Below are positions 37,456 to 50,113 of a stretch of 64,000 bases of DNA, in pieces. Source of the stretch: Eudromia elegans (Eukaryota > Chordata > Aves > Tinamiformes > Tinamidae); assembly GCA_003342815.1 (NCBI GenBank), contig PTEX01000313.1:201841-265840 (forward strand). Direction: 5' to 3'. The translations under genes were made by a program, and so were the position numbers. Positions within the stretch are counted from its first letter, which is position 1. Each line of letters opens with the position of its first letter. The notes under the pieces were generated by a model that made no database searches, was not told the DNA's origin, and saw nothing but the letters and a program-made list of their open reading frames with translations.

Positions 37456-40400
37456 GGGGAAGCACGTGAGTGATGAGAATGCAGTGGAAGTTGGCAGCAG
37501 GGCTTGGAAGGGTGATGTGGGGCCCGGGTGCAGGCTGCAGACCTCCCTCTGCCCTAGCACCACTTGGGCATTTCAGTGTCTGGCCGCAGAAATGAGCCTC
37601 AGGAATACTGGAATGAGGTATTGAACCCCAGAAACGAGCGGATATTGTGCAGGGAATGCTGAATTTATGTTAAGAGCTCCCCGGTGAGATATTTTCACCA
37701 GCTGCTAACGTTAAACTCTTCCAATAGCCTGGACAATACGGTATATGGCATATTGTGCTGAGAAGATGTTTACGTCGTGCATTAAAGACACATTATTTTT
37801 TCCTGTTTGTTCTTACAGAACGTTTTCGCGTGTTCGAAACGACAGCCTTTTGTCCAGTCACCAAAGAAACAAACCGCTGGCAGCGCCGTGACGCCGTCCC
37901 CGCCGGGGCGGTGCCTGGCAGTGCCGCGGTGCTGGTGAAGCAGCTCCGCTGCCCGCCTGGGCTATTGCGCTGGTGCCTTCCCTAGGGAAGCAGACCAGGG
38001 GAGCCCGTGAGCACGGGCTGACTTCAGGGGGGCCCCGAGTCATCGTCTGCACATTTAGACCTGCTTGAGACGGGGTTTTGTTAGCAGTCCCAGGATTCAC
38101 CAAACATCATCCTATCTTTCCTCCATCGGTGGACCTGATGACGCCTGAGGGCGTTGCGCTTGCACGCCTTGCGCGCTGCAGTATTCGTTTCCACGTTCTT
38201 ATTCAACCCAAAGGTGACAGATCAGACCTAACACCAGGGGTGACTGAACGCCGTGGCTATGGGGACTCCTGTTAGCGCCGGGATCGCTTAGAGACGTCCC
38301 CTTATCTAGATATGTGCCCGAGGTGCCAATGTCCCTCCTGCCACTGCAGCGGAGCCTGGTGTTCAAGTGGAGTGTTTTCTGCAGGTCAGGGATGAGACTT
38401 GAGAAATTCCCGTGGGTGATAGCGAGAGGAAAGAAATAAGAGCTGTAAACCTGATGGAGACTCAGTTCAGGCTTCCCTGTGATTATGATTCTTTTGCATT
38501 AACAAACAAACATGGGGAAACATCAGTATTTTCGGAGTTATCTTACCTGTATCTATTCCTCTTTGAAGGCTGCCGAGCCCCTGTGAAACACTTGTTCTTT
38601 CTCTGAATTGCCATTTATAACAATGAGAGGCAAGAGAATTGCTAAGTGCTGGCAGCAGAAGTGAATTAGTGCATAATTCCTGTGGAACAGCACCAGGCTC
38701 TTGCAGTGGTGAGAGGCCTCCTTACCCGCCTCGCCGGAGGGTGAGGACTGCTGGTCATCGGAGGTGTTTGTGGCCCGCTCCTTGTCCAGCTCCCTTGTCC
38801 TGCTGCTCAATGAGTAACTGCAAATTGCAGCCAGTGGAAGTGTTTCCTTGTGTGTACCTGGTCATACAAAAGCCTGTTGAAATGTGACTGACATTTGAAA
38901 AATCGGTGTATAAGCCCATGGCCGTGTAACCTGGTGGAGTTCTTTAGTTACTGATGGGCCTCCTCTAAAATGGAACTGGGTCTGAAATGGGAAGTATTTA
39001 TGACCCTTAGCCCGTGGCTGGACCACTTCTTCCTGGACCGTGACGGTGACTCCCTCCCAAGTCGGCTGCACACCAACGCAGTGGCCCTTGAGGATAGTTT
39101 GGATGTCCCAGAACCGTGTTCCTAAATTCCGTGGCTCACACAGGTGCCTCATTAGGAGTGTGGGTTTGCACACACACGTGGTTAGCATCCACGACACTTG
39201 ATGTCCTGTAGCACCCGCGCCAAGAGAGCTGATGGCGGAGAAACCCCTCGAGCTGAGGCTGAGGACAGGCACAGCGGTTGTGGGGCTGTGCACGTCCTCG
39301 CGCATGGGACTTAGGGAATTCAATGAGGAAAAGCTCAAGACACAGGGTAAGCGAGAGCACAGGTTGTTTCTTCTCTGCCTTTTCGAGAGTTCCTGACTCA
39401 CACCGAAGCTAAGCAGCAAGTTCATTGGCACCCAGGACGCTCTCGGCCGATGGGTCCAGCCCCGTTTGCCTCGCCAGCCCCTGCCCCTGCGTGTACTTGT
39501 GTTTTGTTGTCACACGTAAGTCCATGGATTCGCTTCTCTCAGGAGCAATTTTAAAAATAATCTGCATTATTAATTTGCTCATTCTTTAAGATAAGGGGGA
39601 AATAATGATAAGGGCACCTAAAATGAAGAATGATTTGGGAAGGTAGGTTGTGTGTGGCTCTTAGCGTTTCTTCCTATACAGAAAGAAGCGAGAGCGAGCT
39701 GGGTGAAAGGAGCCTCCGGCAGCTTCCCAAGCACTTCACCGAGCAGTTGGGCTCTGGAACTGAATCCCACAGCACTGCCGTCAAGGACAGGAGCTTAGCC
39801 AGAGCTTAGAGAAGATCTGTGTATGGATAACACAGTATAGTAATAATCTAAAGGAGTTCTTGGGATGGAGATAAACCTTGAGGGCTTTAGCCAGCCTCGG
39901 AGTAATCCGGTGGCTCATGCAGGAATATTCTGTGCTTTCCTGGGCAGGACCTAACTGCTGTCACTGGCAGGATCCAAGGCCACACGGTTTTCTGATCTGG
40001 TGCCGCTGTTCCTAAGGCCCTCCGGTCTCCTAAGGTGTCATGAAAGATCCTTTATTGGGAGCTGTGTCCTTCTGAGCACATTGCCAGCGCCTAAGGCAGA
40101 GACACGGACACTGCTGCCAAGGGGAAACGGGGGACTGGGAGAGAAATGGTTCTGTCTCCTTCTGTGCTGCTGCTCGGAACTGAGGCACAGCCAGCCTTGC
40201 AACTGTTCCTCTATAAAATTAATGCGGTTTCAGTCCAGATTAGAACGGGTGAGAGCTTATACAGTCGTTGCAGTAAACACTATTTGATGGGCATTGGAAG
40301 AACAGCAGAGAGCTGAGCAGGACGAAAAATAGCAATTCCCTCTGTGATCAGCCTGCTGCTTTATAAAAGAAAGGTTTTGGTGGACCAAAAAATTTGAGAA

Positions 40401-43400
40401 AAGTTGAGAAATTTATGTGCTGCTTCCACAGATAAATGTCTGTCTCTCACTCATACCAAGCACTAAGATCTCTGGGGAGGAGGTGAATTGATGGAAAACC
40501 TGTGAGAAGAAGCGAGGAGAAGCCCAGGTCTTTGGCTTAGTACGAAACAAAAGCAATTGCCCACAGTTACTTTTACATCCACATCTGTTGTGGATTATGG
40601 CAGATTCATACTCTACTGTTATTTATGTGCCTAATAAAGTGAATAAAGTTGCAGACAGCAGGGTTTTAAGAGCAGTGCCCTATGTGGGAGCATCTTTGAA
40701 CTAGGAGGTGAATAAAATCAGAGGTTTCCTGATCTACTAAGAGCACTCCTGACGGTTCCTATCTTGGGCTGGAGAGGTAACAGTTTTGCACAAGAGCAGT
40801 GCAAAGGAGTAACACGTCAACCCCCGGCGCACGCTGCAAATGTACGTTGTGAATGTGGTTCCTTGTCCTTCGGACGCTGGGCCCCGCTCCTGCAGGATCT
40901 CAGCGGCACTGGGGAACACTTAGATGACCCCAAAGCCTTCCTGTCCATTTGAAATTTCTGGGCCATGTGGTTTGCAGATAGTTTGGGGGGTTTGACTTAG
41001 TGGGACAACTTTGGTGGCCAGGGTAGAAAATTTCTGTCACGAGGCTGTCGCTGCTGGGCTGGTTGCACAACGAACATGAGAGTGTGGCCATTTCCCCCTC
41101 AAAATTGGGAACATGTTTTACCAAACCTGCGCTAGATGGTACAAGAGCTCCCTAAAGAAGAGTAATAACAAAAATAACGAAAATCCATCAGTACTGCTCA
41201 CTGCCTGGGGAGAGCGTCAGCAGGGAGCCGCATCCTGCCCACGGTCCCAAAGCAGCACGGCGCGGATTCGGAGGGCTCCGACGCAGCGTTTTCTTGGCAC
41301 TCTTGGCATCTCCCAAGGTGCCACCAGCGTCGTTCTTGGGCCCCACAGCGTGGGCTGCCCGAGCTCCCCGCCTTGATGCACGGTGATGGCCCAAGGGGCT
41401 GGTTCTGGCCTGGCCGAGACCTGCAGCGAAACCAGCGGCTCTGCTCCGTCTCCTCCAAACCCCCTTCCTGCAGCGGAGCTGTCAGCGAGCTAGCCAGACC
41501 GTGGCCTCCTTGTTCGTTTAGGAAGAACAAGCTCGGTCACTGCAGGCTTCCTCCAGTAAACGCCACCGGCAGCTACTGGGGCTCATATTTAGATGTTAAT
41601 CCCTGCGGTGGAATAGTCGTTTATTTATACATTTCCTTGTAAAAACAAACCAAGCAAACCTGAAGTCTGACGAGAGCTCTGGGATAAGAATCTGTATCTC
41701 TTGTAGCAAGCATGTGAGTACCAAGCATGTGAAGCCCTTGGTTCCACTATGGAAGGGAGGGGAAGCACTTCCTGCTGCATTGTTTTCCTTAGGAAGCTGC
41801 TGCTGCTGGTGAATTGGATGTAGCAAAAGAATTTGTGTGTAATGCAGAGTATTTCCAGTGTGTCCCCTCCTTCTGCTGTTCTCTCATTGCTGCAGGAAGT
41901 GGCCTTTGGGATGGATTCTTTCTTTGGGACAGAGTAGCTCCTCTTGCACATTAGTATGTGGTTTGCAATTGCAGTGTTCGTTGAGCGGATGGAAGATGAG
42001 CAAGGAGGGTGGTTAAAACTGGCTTTAGAATGAAGCCAGTCCTTGTCCTCCATCTCCAGCTGGAAATAAGGAAGCTTAATTCTCTTGTTACCAGGCCCAG
42101 AATGATGTATCATTCCAAAAAAGATTTGAAATAATCTGTTGCTATTAAATCTCGTCCATGCTAATCAATGCAGATTTGGGGGTCAAGGCATTTAGATTGT
42201 TCCGTGTTATCTCAAGGGCTTGTGGCTGGTGTGTTTGAGTGCAGGCCTGTGGTCGGAGGGGCCGAGGTGCACAAGGCTGTTCCTGCTGTACGGAAACTCC
42301 CTTCTGGCCACGGCCTGTCGCCGTCTTCCTGGGACTTGACTGCTGAGCAGGCACTGGGATTAGGGAGCTCACCGCAAAAGGAGCCGGGTCAGTTTTCAGC
42401 CCACAACAGTCCCTGGGTTTTGCTCTCCGCGGGCCGCACCAGCTCTAGCACTGGCACAAGGGAATGTCCAAGATGAGGGAAAGGATCCGTTCAGCATCTT
42501 AAAGCGATTATGAAACCACAGGCTGGGAGGGCTGAAAAACTGCCCTCCCTGCAGGGCACGAGCCCTGCCGAAGCTCTGCCTGGGATTCCTCGGGACCTGC
42601 CTGGATGGCAGCTTAGCCTGGCAGCGTCCCTGCGGGCCTCTTCTCATCAAGCCCTGGAATTTACTTTCTTTTCAGTCACGTTCTCAGGCAGGTTTCAAAA
42701 TACCCACTGGCTAGGAAGAGCCTCACATGGCTCCTGTGAATGGCAGCAGCATTTTGGCTTTCTTCTTCATCCTTCTTCTCCCTTGCAAAATCCCTGGCCC
42801 ATTTTTGGGCTGGAACTGCCCGTGGCAGTGGGTTATTTTAGCTGTGGCTGCCTAATTTGAGACCCTTAACGGACACAGAAGGTGAAGCCCTTCTGTGGGT
42901 CTGAACAGGGCACCCAGCGTGTGCTGGGTCTGTATCATAGCTGCAGCATGGAAATAAAGATTGCCAGGAGAGGGAGGAGAGCAGATGCTTCATTCTTGTG
43001 GTTACTTAAATGCTTTACTCGGGACACCCTTCCTAGCCCTGAACCCGGGGTGGAGCCCTCCGTCTTCCCGGCTACCTGGCTAATGAGCACGGACATGGTC
43101 CCTGCTGAGGTTTAATCAGCGAATGAAGCTCTCGGCTGGATGGGACGTGTGCTGAGTGCCCCGAAGGTCTGTGCATGGAGGAACCACAGAACTGCTCCCC
43201 GACGTGGGCCCTCCTCGGTGCTAGGAGAGATCCCCGCCTGCTCCTGCAGCAGCCCTGAAGATTCCCACGCCTCTTGTGGTCCTGTTGAGGCAAACCCGGT
43301 GCTGCAGAAGTGCTGCGGAGCTGCTCACCAAGGTCCGTACCCCCAGGGGCTTCCATCTGATTCCTGACTGACCAGGAGGAAAACAAATCTGTCCTAACTG

Positions 43401-46204
43401 GCAATTAACGAGCTTTTCCTGAGTGCGCGATGGCAAACAAGCCCATGTCCCGCGTCGCTTGGGCCAGGAGGCTGCGCTCCGTGAGAAAGGGATGATTTTG
43501 TCCCACTCTGTTAAACTGCAAAGTTCTCAAACCATTGGTCAGGTAAATCAGATGCAGAAAGAGCAAGAGAACAGAGCTCCTGCTGCCCGGGAAGGCGCTA
43601 GATTCCCTCACCCCATCCCTGTGCAGGGAAAAACACTAAAGCTCCTTGTGTAGAAAAGTAATTTGGTCAACCGGTAGCTGGCTAATAATCCATTAGCTGG
43701 TCAAACTGATGGAGATAAAGCAGATGAAAATTTGTCTCTATACATTTTTTTTTCATTAAAAATAACATGGGAATGAGTGTTCCAGTCCAGGCCCAAGGCC
43801 CTTTTAGTAGGTTATTCTGTCTGTGGTTGGGATCAATAGTGCATGTAAGGCCACGGTGATAATTCCCTGGTATACCTATAGTGGATATCACAGCCGCCAG
43901 TCTTACTCGATGCCACCTGGTCAGGCCTCTCTTCGAGCAGGTGATTGGTACTCCTCCTCCTGCGCTACACGGCGGGTTGATCTCTTCTATAGCCCCACCG
44001 GACATCTCTGGTCTGTTCTGCCTTCCTATACGGGGACGTGCTCTGTCCTTGTGACAGCTCTTGCAGCCTTTCTCTGTACTTTTTCCAGTAATAACCTTTT
44101 ATGTTATCAGTTACAAGCACTAAAATACGTTCACGGGGAGGGAGGTGGTGATCTCTGCTGCCACTGGGGCTTCATAAGCAGTTAGAGCTAAACGAAAACC
44201 TCGGCTCTCACGGCCATGGAATGAAGGGGGAGCTTTTCCATTACCTTGGGTCTTGAGTGTGAACCAAGGTACCGCCAAAAGCACGCGGAAACCCTTTAGG
44301 TTGCTGCCTGCGTGGTGTAGTAGGAGACACATCTCGAGTCCCCCATTTCCCTGTCGTTCCTAGAGTGAAAAGCAGGTGGGTGCCGCTGCTCTGCTCTTTG
44401 CTCACTCGTGTTGTCTCCCTTTTGGGGCTTAACTTTTCAAAGAACATTTTCCTGCCCGCTCCTGCCTGGGCCGTGAGGAGCAGGGAGCGTTTCTGCAGCC
44501 CCGTGTGACAGCACAGACGGCGAGGGAAACACGCGGAACGTCGCGAGGGAGCGCTGAGCCGGCCAGGGGTGCAGGCACCGCGCGGGGCCTAACGACAGCA
44601 CCTGCGTGTCGGAGACACTGGTCGTTCTCCGCCCAAGACTCTCTCTCAATTCGTGTGTTGTTTAACTGAATTTCTGGTTGTTTTTATCTGGCTTTGTGTT
44701 TCCAAGCAGTGGATTTCCCAGCAAACCCCTCTGAAGCAATTATTCTTGTTGGCTGAGGTGAACAAAGTGAACTTTCAGGATATCCTTTGCTGGGAATGTA
44801 AGAATTAATGCTTGGAAGGACCTGTTTTCTGCATTGAGGAAAAGGCTGGAATCATCAGTATTTGGTTCTTCCCTGTGTGATGTTGAGTCAACCAGGAACT
44901 TGCCAGGAAAACTCTGTTTTTAGGCCTTGTCTCCCCATATAAGTGTGTTTTCATAACCAGGTTGTGACACCTCTCTGACCCTGTCACAGCAAATGAAGTT
45001 GAGCAGCGCAGTAGAGCAGATGTCTGCAAGTAAATGTGTATGTCAACTGTGGGTGTATATAGTCATCCTAAACAGGCTGCTTCCATCTCATAGAGCTTAT
45101 TCGAGGGAAAAACTGGCACATTTGGGTCACTGTGGAGAAGACGGGATCTCCTGGAACGTGCGTGAGGAACTGCAGGGAGAGGAACCCAGCACAGTGTGTC
45201 CTGCTGGAGGGAGACCAGGGCAATGCAGCTGCTGGGAGCAACCGGGCTCACGCCTTCCAAAGCGCCGCATTTGTCCTCGGGAATTTCCAAAGGACACGTG
45301 GGAATGAGGCATTTGTGCAGTGCCCTCTTGGGTCTGGTGTTGTGTTCATTTCTGCCCAGCTCAAAATCATGGGCATTTCAGCCCAAACCAACCCAATGGA
45401 TGTGTTCACAGGCCTTTTTCTTCAAATGCTCCTGTGTTTGGTGCAGCTGGTAGGTGACAGCTCTGCATGACATACGGAGCCATTTCCAACCTCCCTGCAC
45501 TTGTCGCAACCTTCTCGTGTGCGCGGGAGGCTGGAACCCGGCGCCCTGTGCGTTGCACCCGGCGCAGCGCGGTGGCGTGATCCGTCTGTTGGCTGTTGAA
45601 TGGGAAATGAAGGAAATCCACGAAGAGACTGAGGTACCCGAATACCTGTAGTGGAGCTTGTGATAATGCTGGGCAGGAGGGTGGCATTTTGTGCAAGCAA
45701 ATGGGCCGGGAGAATTCACCGTCTGTCAAAGGGTGGGTGTTTCTGGTTGGAGGTTTGCAGAGCATTGGATGGCCCCGTGGTCAGATGTTGACACCCCGGA
45801 GTTGTGGCTGGGTGCAGAGGTTCCAGGCACCAAAGCACCTCTGTTGCTGCTCAAATGGTGCTACAGGAAAAGTCAAATTGCTCTTAGTTATACTTGTATA
45901 CCTGTAAAAACACCTTTAGCATCAATATGGTCCTATAGAGGACACGGTGAAGCTGGAAGACCCACACGGCTTCTTGGCTGCTGTTTTGGCCCTGCACCGT
46001 GGGCAGGATTCCTTCCCATGTTTTCTCACACCTAAAGCAGGAATTAATGACAGCAACTTCCTGTGCAAATGGTCCCAAGCCTCAGTGTGATTCAACACAC
46101 TGTGTTTGTGCTGAGTAATACTATGAGAGCTGAAAATAGCAAAAAAAGCCCTGGAAAAACACGTCTTGGAGCAGTGTGGCCGGTTGTGCTGGTACCAGAG
46201 CCTC
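37456..46204 (+). other. SPNS2 intron, middle part, no feature recognised
   Basis: No coding exon, RNA gene or confident transposon was recognised. Moderately GC-rich stretches near 37.9 kb and 41.2-41.5 kb give short overlapping open frames on both strands. A possible old CR1-like piece near 44.0 kb was considered and not accepted. Confidence 0.75.
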
Positions 46205-46620
46205 CAATGACCGTCCCCAGGTAGACGGCAGCGGATGCCGCGAGCGCCTTGAGCAAGGAGGGCGGTCAGGAGCCGAGTCCCCAGCACAGAGGAGGCCAGA
46301 GCAGAGCCCGGCAGAGCGGCGGCTCCGCAGAAGGAGCGCCCCGGGGTTTGCAGACACCCAGAGACGCCCCCGGCCACAGCGAGCGGGGTGCTTGGGTGTC
46401 TCCTTGCTGGCCCGTTTGCTATGGAGAGCAGTGGAGCAGCCTCCCAGCCCGAGTTACTGCTGCTCCTCGCGGCTCCCTCGAGGCAGGGCCGGTGCCGGGC
46501 GCTCCCGCGGCCCCGGGGGCTGCTGCTGGCCCGGGCTCCGGCGCAGCCCCAGCCGCCCCACGGAGCAGCCTGCAGCCCGCGAGGCAGCGCCGAGGAGCTG
46601 GTCTGGCCTCAGCCTGAACC
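46205..46620. promoter_or_regulatory. candidate intronic CpG island
   Basis: By hand count there are about 38 CpGs in 420 bp, at roughly 70% GC. That suggests an observed/expected ratio above 0.6 over more than 200 bp, which meets the usual island criteria. It lies about 3.4 kb upstream of the 49977 exon. A + strand open frame starting at an ATG at 46421 (MESSGAASQPELLLLLAAP...) runs to a stop near 46697. It is Leu/Ala/Pro/Arg-rich, matches no family I know, and has no evident splice link to SPNS2. An alternative promoter within the gene is possible but unproven. Confidence 0.5.
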
Positions 46621-47059
46621 TTTCCTGGTAGCGGAAAATAAACCCCGTGCAGCCGAACCCAAGCTAAAGGAGAAGACGTTTTCCTGGAGACGCCTGTGAT
46701 GTGCTCAGCCTTCTAGGAACAGGGGAGCAGGGGCAGGGCTGGCGCCCTGCGTTGCCGCCTCCGTCCCTGTCCTGCCAGGGGGAGAGGAGGAGGGCAGGGG
46801 GCAGCGAGAGCTTCATGGCTCCTGGGTTTTTTTTGTTTTAAAGAAAGCTTTTTTGTTCTTTTAGACTACAGTTTTTGTAATTGCAGCCGCATGGGAAGAG
46901 CTGGGCAGTACTTCCTGCCCATGGTACTCAGGCACCTGCACAGGGTGGGACCAAAGCCAGGGCCAAAATAGCCCCTGAGCCGTCCTGGGGGGTATCGGGC
47001 TCTTCCTGCTCCTCTCCACAGCAGCAAAGGAAGGTGCAGGGACACGGACACGCGTGACC
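46621..47059 (+). other. intron sequence between CpG patches
   Basis: It contains a purine-rich run (gggagaggaggagggcaggg) near 46780 and a T-rich stretch near 46828-46862. No gene was recognised. Confidence 0.6.
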
Positions 47060-47330
47060 TCCTGGTGGGAACTCCTGCGCTCGAAGGCGCTGCCCCGGGC
47101 TGGCCTTTGCTCTGCGCCTCTTTAGTGCCCCCTGCTCAGCCGATCCTTTGCGTCCTGCTGCACCCAGCGCGGGGGCTGAGCCGCCCTTGCCGGCGCTGCC
47201 GGAGATCCTTTCCCCAGGGACGTCGGCTGGGGGTGGCGCTGGCGCCGGGACGTCGCTCTCGGTGCCCTCCCTGGTCAGTGCGGAGCCCGGGGGCCTCCTC
47301 CTCCTTGCTGGCGTTTGGGCGCTGCTGTTT
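47060..47330. promoter_or_regulatory. GC/CpG-rich patch
   Basis: CpG-bearing GC-rich sequence runs around gcgctcgaaggcgctgcccc, cttgccggcgctgccggag and ggcgctggcgccgggacgtc. It is less dense than the flanking patches at 46.2 and 48.3 kb, with which it forms a broad GC-rich block. Confidence 0.35.
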
Positions 47331-48294
47331 GGGTGCTAAGAAGAGCCACAGGGGCGAGCAGGGGCTCCTCTCTTGCAGTGCGTCTTTCTCTGTAAATTAG
47401 CCTGGTTTCCACCACCTTTCTGCCCAGCTAACAGCACCGGGAGCCTTCCGATCTGGACAAAACCTTCCCTTTGCAATGCTTGTTTATTGCAGAGCCTCAG
47501 CTCCTGCTCTCGAGCTCTGGGCCTCCATGCCAGGCCCTTGACGGGGCCTGTTCAGTCATCCCAGGCGCTCAGTTTATCGAGTCTCCCGTTGATGGCGACG
47601 GCAGCCGTGCCCGTGGTGCAGGAGCCTCGTCCGCGTTCGCAGGAGTAATCGCAAAAATTGATTCACGGGAACTGCCCCGGCCGGGCAGATCCTTTCTGAC
47701 AGATCACACAGCCCTCGTATCCTGCATGAGTCTGAGCCGATCGATGCTTTGGTGCATATTTGGGTCATAAATATTCTGATATCAGTTGCATTTATTATTA
47801 TGGCAGCTTCATTCCATTAGCTGTTATTTATTATGCTCCGTTATCCTTTTGTTTTACACCTTGTGGAGCTGTCAAGTCAGCTGCTCGCTAGCGACAAAGC
47901 TCATAGCTCCGTTCAGAGCAGAATCTGCCCAAAACGCTCTCCCTGAACGGACCCGGGTAACAGCAGGACACGCGGTCGGAGCGGGGCACAGGGCGATTTG
48001 GTTATTTCGCTGCGAGGAGGAGGGGGCTCGAGCCCCTTGCCCGCTTTGGCCCCCATTCCAAAATCAGATTTCCTGTTTATAATCCAGGGGTCACTGAAGT
48101 TAACCATCCTGCTGATCAGTGTGGGTTTTGCATCACCCTCCCCATGCCTCCAAGCTGAATTCATGAGGTTATTTCATATTTGAAGCACCGGGATGCTGAG
48201 CTGGATGTTCCTGGTTTTCCCTGCAGAGGCTTTCTTTAGCTTCCCATCATCTTTCCCTGGGCGAGGGGCAGGATACGTGGTCAAGGGATGGACG
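47331..48294 (+). other. intron sequence between CpG patches
   Basis: It is mixed composition with an AT-rich part at 47760-47840. No exon, repeat or RNA gene was recognised. Confidence 0.6.
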
Positions 48295-48600
48295 AGCAGA
48301 GGTCAGCGTCGCGGGGCAGGGGCCGCGGCCACGCGCGGGCTCCTCGGTGGCGCGTTGCTGCTGCCCCGGGGCTCGGCGCGGCCCCATGTCCCGCTCCGCA
48401 GGCGCCCGGGCACTTTGGGGTTAGTTCGGGAAAACTCCTCATCACGGAGCTGCCGGCTCCAAAGCGCCGCGTGGGCCTGAGTGCCCTTCGGCCTGAGTGC
48501 TGAGCTGGGGTTCGGGAGCCAGACCCGGGCGCCGGGAGGCCCCCGCAGCCGGGCAGGGTGCTCTGAGCGGGGAGGGGCGCCTGCCCAGCACCCAGCCCTG
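48295..48600. promoter_or_regulatory. candidate intronic CpG island
   Basis: About 34 CpGs were counted by hand in 48301-48580, with gcgtcgcggggcaggggccg, ccacgcgcgggctcctcgg and ctcggcgcggccccatgtcc as the densest parts. It lies about 1.4 kb upstream of the 49977 exon. Short chance open frames cross it on both strands. Regulatory function is inferred from composition only. Confidence 0.5.
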
Positions 48601-49976
48601 TGTTTGCACGAGGGTTTCAGGGTAACCTCCGAGCTGAGTTTCAGCACATCACCAGGGTTTATACCTCAGCGTAGCAGCCCCGCCGCCCGCAGCATTCCTG
48701 CGGGTGTGTATTGAAATATATGTGGGATAACGTTGCACTTGCTTCTTTTTATTCCTTAGTGTTTGCTGTCTACTTATTTATTCTACCTGAACTGTTTACA
48801 AAGAGTAAATCTGCAAATCCCGTTGATGTTTACAGTGCAAAGCTGCTATACGTAGAATGGTATATCTTGCAAGACAAGGTGTGTGTATGAAGCACCTTTG
48901 ACATCGTAGGGCATTAAAAAAGAAGGGCCATGCGGATCGTTTCCCTGTTGAAGCCATGCGGGTTTCTCGACTCTTTTTCCTTTTCCTTTTGTGGATTTAA
49001 AAATAGGTCGCAAGGGTTTGTCAATGCTAAAAGCCCACCTGGCATTCAGGGAACCGCCCAGCAATTAACACGAGTCATAACTGGGACTGACGAGGGGCCT
49101 GCGGGCTCTGCTCTCCCACCAGAGCCCTCGTGGCTTTGCTGAGCCCAGGAAGCCAGTGAAAATTCAAGAGGTTGGAGCGGAAGGGCTAAATCGTGCAGGG
49201 TCAGGGGGCTTCTCCTCCTCCCCGTCTCGGATGTGAACGGGGAATAAAGAACAGGCGGCTCTGCAGCTCTCTCCTGCCTGGCCCAAGTTCTGGGTTAATG
49301 CTCTGGTTTGTGGGGGGAAACTGCAGCCCCTCCGGTGAGGGCAGCCCCGGCCCCTCCACATTTTGTAGGTCCAAGTGGGGAAGTAGCTGCTCGAGGGTGG
49401 GTTTAAGTACAAGGTCAGAGCTGGTGAAGGGCCCTCATAAGGAGACTGGAAATTTCTGCCCAACTGCCCGTTGCCACTAGGACAAGAGCAGCATTAGCCG
49501 TCTTTTCTCACCTTGCCTTAAAATTGATGGATAAAAGTTCTTCAGTTCCTGTGGCCTATTTCTTCCTGCTGCAAGAGCCAGCCCGGAGCCCTTGGCTTCG
49601 TCTCTGTTTTCTTAAAATTCCTTCCAGCCTTCGTTTCACCTTCTCAGGGACATTTGGGCCGAGGCTTTTAATTTATGCTCTCCCAGTTTGGCCTCTCCCT
49701 GGATTTTGAGCTTGCAGTGGACCAAGGGGTCGGTGCTTTCAGATGTAGTCCAGGTTCACTGCTCTGCAGGTTCTCTGGGAATGAGGAAATCTGCTTGATT
49801 AAGGAATCTCTGCCTCTGAAAGCCTATCAGGCTGAGTGAATTTGCAAGTCAGGGCTGCAGAACGTCTAATTAAATGGAAGTGCTCTCTAGAGGATTTGGC
49901 TTGCAGAAGATTAGTTTTCACGTGCTTGCCCTGATGTTTATGAAATGGTTTCTTCCCTTTTTGCTCTTCTTGGCAG
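48601..49976 (+). other. 3' end of the large SPNS2 intron
   Basis: No repeats or exons were recognised until the acceptor. A branch-point candidate CTGAT (A at 49934) and a pyrimidine-rich run lead to the AG at 49975-49976. An open frame entering the exon from 49874 is intronic upstream of 49977. Confidence 0.9.
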
Positions 49977-50113
49977 TTTTCATCTGCAGCTTCATGGTGG
50001 CAGCGCCCATCTTTGGCTACCTCGGGGACCGGTTCAACAGGAAGGTCATTCTCAGCTGTGGGATCTTCTTCTGGTCAGCGGTCACCTTCTCCAGCTCCTT
50101 CATCACGGAGCAG
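49977..50113 (+). CDS. SPNS2: SPNS2 internal exon (probably exon 3), 137 bp
   Basis: The exon encodes about 46 residues. It begins [16 protein letters not shown] (TM2), continues with the loop [10 protein letters not shown], and ends with a hydrophobic TM3 ([19 protein letters not shown]) followed by [14 protein letters not shown] fits the major-facilitator motif A (G-x-L-x-D-R-x-x-R-K), the cytosolic TM2-TM3 gating loop, and its conserved Gly, Asp, Arg and basic residues are all present. The wording matches SPNS2; SPNS1 and SPNS3 differ at many of these positions. The acceptor is cttcttggcag (AG at 49975-49976), with a good branch-point candidate CTGAT whose A is at 49934. The donor is CAG|gtaagt, a perfect consensus. 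The first two bases complete the Val codon begun in the 29158-29223 exon, and the exon ends in phase 0. An in-frame extension upstream and downstream of the exon is intron and should not be counted as protein. Confidence 0.97.

Noticed and set aside
39575-39630. Possible reverse MIR piece (gctcattctttaagataagg and following)
   Set aside because: Only about 40 bp loosely align, and the flanking MIR landmarks are missing.
40160-40200. ggaactgaggcacag as a MIR hit
   Set aside because: One 15-base word matches, but neither side continues the consensus.
44030-44100. CR1-like fragment around cagcctttctctgtactttt
   Set aside because: It shares a short pyrimidine-rich word with some CR1 3' ends in reverse orientation, but no second collinear landmark was found.
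46388-46699. ORF beginning near a CpG island as an alternative SPNS2 first exon
   Set aside because: It ends in a stop codon with no convincing in-frame donor, and its Leu/Ala/Pro-rich product does not resemble any SPNS2 N-terminus I know.
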